Below the pieces are notes generated by a model that was given only the letters and a program-made list of their open reading frames with translations, was not told where the DNA came from and searched no databases. The translations under genes and the position numbers were made by a program. Positions 14,512-20,591 of a DNA stretch of 20,591 nt are shown here, in pieces. Position 1 is the stretch's first letter, and each line of letters begins with the position of its first letter. Origin of the DNA: Desulfobacterales bacterium (GTDB taxonomy: Bacteria; Desulfobacterota; Desulfobacteria; Desulfobacterales; JAHEIW01); assembly GCA_030145015.1 (NCBI GenBank), contig JAQYWI010000097.1, forward strand, positions 1-20,591, read 5' to 3'.

Positions 14512-15765
14512 TTATGAATTCAGCCGCCAGCGTGAGCCATCTTCGGTATCTTCAATGATGATGTTTGCTCGCTGAAGGCTGTCTCGAATGGCATCGGCCT
14601 CATCAAATAGTTTTTGTTTTCTAAATTGTTCTCTCACATCCAGTAGTTGTTGCACAACCGGCGCCAGACAATCGGTTTCACTGCGCGGTGCGGTTCCCAG
14701 ACGGGTTCCAAGTATGGCAATCAGCTCCCGCAAGGTGTCTCGCGCCTGGGTGATAAATTCCTCATTTTCTAAATCCTGTTGCGCCTGCGATATTATCCGA
14801 TCGAGTTCAAGAAGGGCATTGGTGGTTTTTTGAGCCTCGTGGGTCTCAAGCCCTTCATAAAAATCCGTTTCAAGTTCATGAATTTGGTTCCAGAAAGCAC
14901 CGCCCTCGGTCACAGTGTCCGTTTCTGACGCCTTCGGAACAGGGGCTGTTTGTTTCCATTCCTTGCCGCCATCTCCGCCGCGCAGCACTTCAAGGGAAAA
15001 ACGTTCGCGCGTATCAAAAACCATTTCACTGCCCGATCGTTGCAGGGTGACCGTACCGATCCCCTTGATGACGGCTTCATCGTTTTCAAAATCCAGGATG
15101 CAGGCGGTGTGCTCATCCAGGCCCAGAATCGATACGTCTTCCGGCAAAAGGGAGACAAGCCGGCTGAATCGGGGCTGGCCCATAAAGCAAAAACGCGTGT
15201 CGTGATTACCCCCTTCCGCATTGTTCCAGTGCGGCACCACCACAAGATTGAAGCCGAAATGCTTGAGAACATCCATGCCATCCACCCAGTGCAGCGCATG
15301 CCCGACCTTATAGATCTCATAAACCGGGAGTGTAAAACGCCCCACCGTCAGCGCGGCCGCGCTGGCAGCGACCAGGCAGCCCCCTTCCCGGATGCGGTTG
15401 ATCAGAATTTCCGGTATGGACGATTGCTGCCATTGGCGCACCGCATAGGTCGGACTACCGGGTCCGATAAGTACAAAATCGGCAGCACGCAATGAATGGT
15501 ACGCCTGCTCGGCTTCGTAGGGCGTAATGGTTTCATGTGATTTGAAGGAAGCAACCCCTAAGGGATGCTGCACATGCGCCTGGAAATAGTCCTGGGCCTT
15601 TTTGGAAATTTGGTCAACATTGAGCTGAAAACCGGCCGGGGTATCTAAAAAAACGGCCTCGGGCACCGCCGCCACCCGCCCCAACAATTCTTTGTGAACC
15701 TCGACCATGGTGGCGGTCAGTTCACCGGAGCCCATCAAAACAATCATGCCTTTCCCGGACGGCAT
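14512..15765 (-). CDS. Peptidase S51/cyanophycinase-like domain fused to a CysRS-type C-terminal domain
   Basis: A 417-aa protein with an unusual architecture. The N-terminal part (about 5-265) resembles the peptidase E/cyanophycinase family, Ser hydrolases with a glutamine-amidotransferase-like fold: IVLMGSGELTATM, VLIGPGSPTYAVRQW, a nucleophile-elbow-like CLVAASAAALTVG (Ser135; family members usually have G-x-S-A-G), PHWNNAEGGNHDTRF and ILGLDEHTA (the cyanophycinase DExTA-like motif). Residues about 288-417 resemble the C-terminal helical anticodon-recognition region of cysteinyl-tRNA synthetase: LETHEAQKTTNALLELDRI, then LLDVREQFRKQKLFDEADA and IRDSLQRANIIIEDTEDG followed by SRWRL. There is no synthetase catalytic domain. 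No signal peptide. AGAGG supports ATG 15765. The function is unknown; RNA- or tRNA-Cys-related sensing is only a guess. Confidence 0.78.
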   Translation of the reverse strand: MPSGKGMIVLMGSGELTATMVEVHKELLGRVAAVPEAVFLDTPAGFQLNVDQISKKAQDYFQAHVQHPLGVASFKSHETITPYEAEQAYHSLRAADFVLIGPGSPTYAVRQWQQSSIPEILINRIREGGCLVAASAAALTVGRFTLPVYEIYKVGHALHWVDGMDVLKHFGFNLVVVPHWNNAEGGNHDTRFCFMGQPRFSRLVSLLPEDVSILGLDEHTACILDFENDEAVIKGIGTVTLQRSGSEMVFDTRERFSLEVLRGGDGGKEWKQTAPVPKASETDTVTEGGAFWNQIHELETDFYEGLETHEAQKTTNALLELDRIISQAQQDLENEEFITQARDTLRELIAILGTRLGTAPRSETDCLAPVVQQLLDVREQFRKQKLFDEADAIRDSLQRANIIIEDTEDGSRWRLNS

Positions 15766-15958
15766 GGCAAAAACCTCTTTTAGTTAATTTGATTTAGATA
15801 AACAAATTGTTGAAAAATTACGTTCGAATCGCTGCAAAAATCATTTTTTGCCGATTAAAAACGCATTTGCAGTCTGAAAATAAAATATATTCAGTAATAT
15901 AATTAAAAATTTAATTTTAGCAAACCTTAATTTACGGATTAATTGCAGCCCTCGAGCA

Positions 15959-15998
15959 AAAAGAAAAAGGGGATACAGGTTCATCTGTAATCCCCTTG
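15959..15998 (-). terminator. Rho-independent terminator downstream of tRNA-Val
   Basis: Read on the minus strand, AAGGGGAT-(T)-ACAG, loop ATGAAC, CTGT-ATCCCCTT, followed by a T-rich run TTTCTTTTT. This is a long, G/C-clamped stem with a U-tract, directly after the tRNA gene. The rest of 15766-15958 is AT-rich with no gene. Confidence 0.85.
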
Positions 15999-16006
15999 AA
16001 ATCTAG

Positions 16007-16081
16007 TGGTAGGCACGGGGAGATTTGAACTCCCGACTTCTACCGTGTCAGGGTAGCGCTCTCCCCCTGAGCTACGTGCCT
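16007..16081 (-). tRNA. tRNA-Val (anticodon GAC)
   Basis: The minus strand folds into a full cloverleaf of 75 bases with CCA encoded (16009-16007). Acceptor stem AGGCACG/CGTGCCT with discriminator A; D-arm AGCTCAGGGGGAGAGC; anticodon arm CTACC-CTGACAC-GGTAG with anticodon GAC (valine, GTC/GTT codons); T-arm with the TTCAAAT loop. The encoded CCA is typical of many bacteria. Confidence 0.96.
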
Positions 16082-16094
16082 AAAGTGATATTTT

Positions 16095-16123
16095 CAAGTA
16101 ACACCGGCTTTTTTTCCTGTCAA
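16095..16123 (-). promoter_or_regulatory. Likely tRNA-Val promoter
   Basis: On the minus strand TTGACA (16123-16118) is followed after 17 bases by TACTTG (16100-16095), placing the start point about seven bases before the tRNA. The -35 is consensus and the -10 is weak. Confidence 0.5.
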
Positions 16124-16136
16124 GAAAAATTGAGTT

Positions 16137-16146
16137 CCCCCCCCCC
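16137..16146. repeat. Homopolymer C10 tract
   Basis: Ten consecutive C on the plus strand (G10 on the minus strand) lie between the stop codon of the FlgT/CsgG-like gene and the tRNA promoter. They are outside any reading frame. Confidence 0.9.
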
Positions 16147-16156
16147 GCACCGGATT

Positions 16157-17365
16157 TTAGCTTGAAATAATCGCGATCTTTAAATTCTGTTGGGTGATCT
16201 CATAAATGTTGATGCCGAAGTTTTTAAAATCCTGCAGCATCAAGGCGGAGGCCAAATCTTCAGCCTTGCCCTGATATTCAACAATCAGGGTTGTTTCATT
16301 GGGCTTTATTTCTTTTACCCGGATTCCGCCAACCCCGGAAATGCTCGTCAGCACTCTGCGAAATTTTACAAAATTAGCAAGATTTCCGGTCCCTTCCACC
16401 GTCACTTCTACCCGGGACGGCTTATCGACCAGTTTTCGCCAGGCAGCGGCCAGCTGGGGTGCCAATTGATCCCCTGCGAGCGTTCCGGCCATCGCGAGGG
16501 CTTCCCTGCCACCCGCACTCTCATCCACATTGGCTGTGACGGATGTTCGCGAAATGTTGGCTAGTGCTTCGCCGGTTTCTGTCCGAAGCACCCGGGCATT
16601 CAAATTGCCTTTAAAGGATTTCAACTCATCGCCCATTACGCTGGTGGTCAGGCTGGCGATGGATGTTCCCACAACAACCACATCAGCCTGTAACAGGGTA
16701 CCCAGCTTGAGTGCTTCCGCATCCGTTAACTCGGGCTTGTCACTCGAATCCCAATCAGCTATTTTACGAATCTCGATACCCCCATGATCGACTACGGCAA
16801 ACCCGTGGGCTCTTAAAATATTTGCCATGGTGGTTGCGGTGGTCGCTTCGAAGCCGCCCATATCTTTTCCCCACCAGTAACGTGGGGAATCTTCCTGAAG
16901 CTTCTGTTCTGAAATGAAAAATAGTATCGCGGGCAGGGTCACTTTCGCCCGCAAAATCCCTGCGCTTGACAGTTGTTCTGTAATTTTCTCACCCGCCACG
17001 GTGGCCTTAACGATAACCCGATAGGATTTACCGGACCTTGTCTCGGTCAGGACTTTGTAATCTTGAACAAACGCATCCGTATTCTCGTAAATAATTTCAT
17101 TAACCTGGGGAAAGTTTTCGACCAATGAATCCACCTGAAGGATCTCTTCGGTCATCAGAGCGACGGCCGTCACCAAACTCTCCGAGATTGCTTGTTCCCG
17201 GGCAACCTGAATATTATCTCCGGAAACCTTACTCGTTCCGATTACCACAAACGTTTTATTTGGCACCTGCTGTTGGGCATTTGCCGCAATGGCCAGTGAA
17301 ATCGTCACCGCCATAACAACCCCTGCGAGCAGCAACCTGTTCCATTTTAATGGCATTCCAGACAT
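16157..17365 (-). CDS. Secreted FlgT/CsgG-like periplasmic protein
   Basis: A 402-aa protein with a clear Sec signal peptide: basic MPLKWNR, hydrophobic LLLAGVVMAVTISLAIA and a probable cut after ANA (residue 30). The mature N-terminus (about 38-115) resembles the FlgT/LPP20-type domain: FVVIGTSKVSGDNIQVAREQ followed by AISESLVTAVALMTEEIL. A central TolB-N/CsgG-like domain follows (about 145-285): LRAHGFAVVDHGGIEIRKIA, ALKLGTLLQADVVVVGTSI and LNARVLRTETGEALANIS. The C-terminal 90 residues form another alpha/beta module (VEVTVEGTGNLANFVKFRRV). No lipobox is seen. Met1 (17365) or Met4 (17356) may be the start. It has no flagellar genes around it; an envelope-assembly role is the cautious reading. 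Confidence 0.7.
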   Translation of the reverse strand: MSGMPLKWNRLLLAGVVMAVTISLAIAANAQQQVPNKTFVVIGTSKVSGDNIQVAREQAISESLVTAVALMTEEILQVDSLVENFPQVNEIIYENTDAFVQDYKVLTETRSGKSYRVIVKATVAGEKITEQLSSAGILRAKVTLPAILFFISEQKLQEDSPRYWWGKDMGGFEATTATTMANILRAHGFAVVDHGGIEIRKIADWDSSDKPELTDAEALKLGTLLQADVVVVGTSIASLTTSVMGDELKSFKGNLNARVLRTETGEALANISRTSVTANVDESAGGREALAMAGTLAGDQLAPQLAAAWRKLVDKPSRVEVTVEGTGNLANFVKFRRVLTSISGVGGIRVKEIKPNETTLIVEYQGKAEDLASALMLQDFKNFGINIYEITQQNLKIAIISS

Positions 17366-17786
17366 CTCTCTTTATTCTCCAGTTTGGTTTAAGAATATAA
17401 TGGTAATATCCCTTAAAGGAATTTTGCTATAATTTCAAGCTTTAAGATACGTAATTCAAGGGAGAATTGAAAAGTAAGGAACTGAAGTTACGGGGCCTTA
17501 AAATTTGTTGAAGGGCGAAAAGTGATATAAGGTTTGCCGGTTGAGCCCGTTGCCGGTTTCGCCAGCTAAAAAGACAAAATGTAAAACTGGCTTCAAAATC
17601 TCAGATTTTGTCTGAGGGCTCCCGTTTAAACGGGATTTCACATCTATTTTTATGAAAATTAAGGAGTTCAAAAGGCGTAATTCGATTTGAAAGTCGTGTA
17701 TCCGAGCGTACACGATAATACGTGAGTATTTTGAATCGGATCACAACGCCGCCATCGGGCAAAATATGGGCCTTTGAAGCCAGTTT
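17366..17786. other. 421-base intergenic region with a large palindromic element
   Basis: There is no convincing gene: a 71-codon frame on the minus strand (17498-17713) runs through the palindrome and has no family look. The region lies between the polyprenyl synthase stop codon and the FlgT/CsgG-like start, and half of it is the element at 17583-17787. A hairpin CCCGTTTAAACGGG lies at about 17621-17634. Confidence 0.65.
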
Positions 17787-17787
17787 T
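17583..17787. repeat. 205-base palindromic (MITE-like) element abutting the polyprenyl synthase stop codon
   Basis: AAAACTGGCTTCAAA (17583-17597) and its exact reverse complement (17773-17787) form 15-base terminal inverted repeats. Inside, GGCGTAATTCGATTTGAAA (near 17674-17692) pairs imperfectly with TTTGAATCGGATCACAACGCC (near 17730-17750, quoted in part), and the centre is GTGTA-tccgagcg-TACAC. The nested symmetry over the whole length suggests one folded unit. No transposase. Confidence 0.8.
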
Positions 17788-18767
17788 TAGGTGCTGCGAG
17801 CTAAGGCGTAATTGGCAATATCAAACAAAGAATCTTTGGTTTTGGAGGGCTCGAAAACGGAAAGCGCCTCCTTGGCCTTTGCGATGCAAAACTCGGCTTT
17901 TTTTTCCGTATAGGCAATCCCGTCATTTTTCTTTAACAGATCAACCAGGGCATTAAATTCATCCACGGTGAAGGCTTCATTCTTTATTATTTTAACCATC
18001 GCATCCCGATCAGCCGGGTTGGCCTGCTTGAGCGCATGAATGACCGGCAATGTTAATTTTCCTTCTCTGAGGTCCGCTCCGACCTCTTTGCCCAAATCAG
18101 CCGTATCCATGGTGTAGTCGAATAAATCATCAGCCATTTGAAATGCAATGCCCAGATTATAGCCAAAATCTGAAAGCGCCTTCTCTTTTTCTGCCGGGGC
18201 CTCTGCGATGACCGCACTGACCGTGCAGGCGGCCTGGAAAAGAACTGCGGTTTTTCGCCGGATAACCTCCAGATACTCGTCTTCGGTGAGGCTGACATCT
18301 CCTTTGCGCATCAGCTGATGAACTTCACCGGTGGACATGTTTTCGGTCAGATTTGAAATAATATGGATAACCTTAATTTTGCCGGAGTCTGCACAAATGG
18401 CCAACGCACGGGCTAGCAGAAAATCTCCCACCAGAACCGTTGTGGCATTGCCATATAAAGAATGCGCTACCGTTTTGCCGCGCCTGAGAATGGCGTCGTC
18501 CACGATATCGTCATGCAAAAGCGTGGCTGCATGCAAATATTCCAGGGCCGTTGAAACGGTTTTGGCATAATCCTCCTTGTAACCGCAAAGTCTTGCGGAA
18601 AGAACCAGCAGCAAGGGCCGCAATCTCTTGCCGCCGGCAAACAAAATATGACGGGCGACATCGGATACCAGATCCAGATAGGGTTTTAAATTCTCGGAGA
18701 GCTCGGCTTCAATTTTTGCCAAATCTTTTCCGTTTTCCGTGAGGATCTTTTGCTTGAGATCATTCAT
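17787..18767 (-). CDS. Trans-polyprenyl diphosphate synthase (IspA/IspB-type)
   Basis: A 326-aa all-helical prenyltransferase that condenses isopentenyl diphosphate with allylic diphosphates to make chains for quinones or other isoprenoids. Seen: AGGKRLRP (44-51), the first Asp-rich motif HDDIVDD (85-91), RRGKTVAHSLYGN, GDFLLARA, MSTGEVHQL, the KTAVLF segment, and the second Asp-rich motif QMADDLFDYTMD (210-221). The bulky context before the first Asp motif and the length favour a medium or long chain (octaprenyl-like, quinone side chain) over farnesyl, but product length cannot be set by eye. The start overlaps the rimO stop as ATGA, with GGAG eight bases upstream inside rimO, so it is translationally coupled. 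Its stop codon touches the palindromic element. Confidence 0.9.
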   Translation of the reverse strand: MNDLKQKILTENGKDLAKIEAELSENLKPYLDLVSDVARHILFAGGKRLRPLLLVLSARLCGYKEDYAKTVSTALEYLHAATLLHDDIVDDAILRRGKTVAHSLYGNATTVLVGDFLLARALAICADSGKIKVIHIISNLTENMSTGEVHQLMRKGDVSLTEDEYLEVIRRKTAVLFQAACTVSAVIAEAPAEKEKALSDFGYNLGIAFQMADDLFDYTMDTADLGKEVGADLREGKLTLPVIHALKQANPADRDAMVKIIKNEAFTVDEFNALVDLLKKNDGIAYTEKKAEFCIAKAKEALSVFEPSKTKDSLFDIANYALARST

Positions 18768-20140
18768 ATCGAATCTCCAATGAGGTCATATTCCATCGCA
18801 TCCGTTACCTTGATTCGGGCAAACGATCCGATCTTGGATTCGGGTTGCCCGTGCCCGACTTTAATATATGTCATGCCGTCTACTTCCGGGGCCTGAAATG
18901 TGGTCCGCCCGGCATATAATCTATCTTCCACCGCCTCTTCTACTAAAACCTCCAGGGTTTGCCCAATATATTTTTGGTAATTCCGGGTCGATATATCCAG
19001 CTGGCAGGACATGAGCTGGTCGTAACGTTCCTGAGCCACTCCGACCGGGACCGGTTCCGGCAAGCGGTGTGACGGGAGATCATCGGCGTCCGAATAAAGA
19101 AAAACGCCCAGATGGTCGAATCGGAGATCTTCGATGAAATCGAGCAGCGCTTCGAAATCTTTTTCGGTTTCTCCGGGAAATCCCAGGATAAGCGTTGTCC
19201 TCAGGACGGCATCCGCAACCTGTGAACGGATTTTATCAAAAAGCCGGTAAAGATCTTCCCGGGTGTACTGGCGGCCCATTTTTTTTAAAATCGAACTGCT
19301 GACATGCTGAATCGGGATGTCGAAGTAAGAGCACACATTTGAATGGGTTGCAACCGTTTTAATAAAAGAATCTTCTATGCTTTGCGGATGTCCGTAAAGC
19401 ACTCGGATCCATGCGTTGGCCAGGTCATTATGCGCAGCAATCGTTCCTGAATTCATCTGGGGGGCGACGGGCAGGTCAGCTAAGTTTTCGATCAGCTGGC
19501 TGAGGTTCACCTCAGGCCGGAGATCCTTTCCGTATGAAGTCGTATCCTGGGCAACGAGCACCAGCTCTTTTACACCGGCTTCGAGCAAACCGCGCGCCTC
19601 TGAAATCACCTCCGGCAGCGGCCGGCTTCTTTTTTTCCCGCGCAGCTTGGGAATAATGCAATAGGTGCAATGCCGGCTGCAACCTTCGGCCACCTTAAGA
19701 TACGCCATATGAGACGCACTTAAGACTCTGGCAGCATCCTTATCCTGAGCCGGTTTGATATCCGGATCCGGCAGCAAACACCCGCCGGGATAATTCGAAC
19801 CTTCAACGGCCGCTACAATTCGGTCATACGCTCCGGTTCCTATAAATGCATCGACTTCCGGCATCTGACCGGTAATTTCCTGGCGATAGCGCTCAGGCAA
19901 ACAACCGGCAACCACCAGCCGCTTGCACGATCCGGTTTGCTTGTACCGGGCCAGTTCGAGAATCATATCAATGCTCTCGTCGGCGGCATCCTCGATAAAG
20001 CTGCAGGTGTTGACCACGATGGCATCGGCTTCTTCCGGTTCTTCCACAATCGTCCAGCCGGCCCGTTTTATACGACCCAGCATGATTTCGCTATCGACCA
20101 GATTCCTGGCACAGCCGAGACTGAGTAAATAGAGTTTCAT
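18764..20140 (-). CDS. rimO: Ribosomal protein uS12 methylthiotransferase RimO
   Basis: A 458-aa radical-SAM enzyme that adds a methylthio group to a conserved Asp of ribosomal protein S12. Seen: the UPF0004 domain with cluster ligands Cys10 (LYLLSLGCARNLVDSE), Cys46 (VVNTCSFIEDA) and Cys80 (VAGCLPERY); the radical-SAM CxxxCxxC at 154-161 (CSRHCTYC) followed by IIPKLRGKKRSRP; FDIPIQHVSSSILKKMGR; LILGFPGETEKDF; and a C-terminal TRAM domain from about 395. The S12-type motif CARNLVDSE separates it from MiaB. Residues about 224-241 look like an insertion of about 15 aa before WIRVLYGHP, a point where RimO proteins are usually compact. ATG 20140 matches the family N-terminus although no Shine-Dalgarno is visible. 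Operon with the downstream polyprenyl synthase. Confidence 0.95.
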   Translation of the reverse strand: MKLYLLSLGCARNLVDSEIMLGRIKRAGWTIVEEPEEADAIVVNTCSFIEDAADESIDMILELARYKQTGSCKRLVVAGCLPERYRQEITGQMPEVDAFIGTGAYDRIVAAVEGSNYPGGCLLPDPDIKPAQDKDAARVLSASHMAYLKVAEGCSRHCTYCIIPKLRGKKRSRPLPEVISEARGLLEAGVKELVLVAQDTTSYGKDLRPEVNLSQLIENLADLPVAPQMNSGTIAAHNDLANAWIRVLYGHPQSIEDSFIKTVATHSNVCSYFDIPIQHVSSSILKKMGRQYTREDLYRLFDKIRSQVADAVLRTTLILGFPGETEKDFEALLDFIEDLRFDHLGVFLYSDADDLPSHRLPEPVPVGVAQERYDQLMSCQLDISTRNYQKYIGQTLEVLVEEAVEDRLYAGRTTFQAPEVDGMTYIKVGHGQPESKIGSFARIKVTDAMEYDLIGDSI

Positions 20141-20591
20141 TCGTTAAACAATAGACAGGATTTACAGGATCTTTTTTAAAGCTCGTTTGAATCCATTTTT
20201 CATATAAAGATTCAGCCCATTTTATACGAAAAAATAGGTATTTATCCGTTATTGTCAATGCGGCTTTCAGGTTGGAATTCAATCAAATCGAAAAAGCTTC
20301 GGCAGGTTTAAAAATCCGTGAGAAATACCAAATATCCTCAGCATTTAACCTTTTTGGGGACGTTCTTAACTTATTAACTTAAATAAAACAGACTTTGATA
20401 CAATGGGGATAAACCATTTAGGACGCATGTAATTTGTTAATTGAAAGATCAATAGGCAGAATAAGTTAATAAGGTAAGTACGTCCCTAGTATACCTCTCC
20501 CCCTAAACCGGCTTATATATCTAAAAATAGATGCCTTATTTATGAGCATTTTTTGTGCATTATATCACATTTTACATCCAAATAATGTGAA
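20141..20591. other. 451-base region upstream of rimO, no gene
   Basis: No coding region is supported. It holds ACAGGATTTACAGGAT (a short direct repeat of ACAGGAT, near 20155-20171) just upstream of rimO, the inverted-repeat element at 20357-20486, and AT-rich sequence to the window edge, where a gene beyond may begin. Confidence 0.6.
20357..20486. repeat. 130-base element with 25-base imperfect terminal inverted repeats
   Basis: The left arm 20357-20381 (beginning GGGACGTTCTTAACTTATTA) and the right arm 20462-20486 (ending GGTAAGTACGTCCC) are inverted repeats with two mismatches in 25. The ends with GGGACGT/ACGTCCC resemble REP/BIME-type repeats mobilised by TnpA-REP (RAYT) transposases. 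No transposase is in the window. Confidence 0.75.

Noticed and set aside
14950..15495. Plus-strand ORF of 181 codons
   Set aside because: It is antisense to the S51-CysS fusion gene, has no family features, and the opposite strand carries clear motifs.
16137..16146. C10 tract as a phase-variation switch
   Set aside because: It lies between genes, after a stop codon and upstream of the tRNA -35 box, so length change would not shift a reading frame; it could at most alter tRNA promoter context.
17498..17713. 71-codon minus-strand ORF
   Set aside because: It lies within the palindromic element, has no recognisable motif, and shows no ribosome binding site.

Overview
This window looks like a chromosomal segment of an anaerobic, probably sulfate-reducing or syntrophic Desulfobacterota (deltaproteobacterial) organism. 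That placement is inference. It rests on the corrinoid-activation gene content, the intermediate G+C, and many gene-separating palindromic repeats of the kind common in Desulfobacterales. No taxonomic marker was searched. Part of the window is ordinary housekeeping and part is a loose cobamide (vitamin B12-type) metabolism neighbourhood.

Left third (1-9209): a 5'-truncated RACo-type corrinoid reductive activator; two diverged CobA/CobO-type corrinoid adenosyltransferases (one on each strand); a COG0523 (CobW-like) metallochaperone GTPase; a solute-binding-like protein with no signal peptide and no transporter partners; a MoaD/ThiS-like sulfur carrier ending in Gly-Gly, convergent with a MetY-type homocysteine synthase; an OsmC-family protein divergent from metY; a CbiR-like cobamide-remodelling hydrolase translationally coupled to a DUF169 protein. 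The corrinoid genes are on both strands and form several transcription units, so 'module' here means neighbourhood, not operon.

Middle (9211-15765, minus strand): five co-directional genes read from right to left: a peptidase S51/cyanophycinase-like domain fused to a cysteinyl-tRNA-synthetase-type C-terminal domain; a ThuA-like domain fused to a Gfo/Idh/MocA oxidoreductase; a second Gfo/Idh/MocA oxidoreductase (8-base overlap with the first); a CelD/BcsL-type acyltransferase; and a GT4 glycosyltransferase. This resembles a sugar-modification and glycan or glycolipid assembly cluster, but the product cannot be named.

Right third (16007-20140, minus strand): tRNA-Val(GAC) with a strong terminator and a likely promoter; a secreted FlgT/CsgG-like periplasmic protein; then rimO and a trans-polyprenyl diphosphate synthase joined by an ATGA overlap.

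Between the genes lie at least six different palindromic, transposase-less elements (4919-5138, 7514-7664, 11543-11660, 14373-14508, 17583-17787, 20357-20486). Several have perfect or near-perfect terminal inverted repeats. Two start exactly at a gene's stop codon. One contains two back-to-back tandem arrays (four 14-mers, then five 13-mers) that look like the expanded halves of a single REP hairpin. The most unusual protein is the S51-CysS fusion; the most coherent biological theme is corrinoid activation, adenosylation and remodelling.
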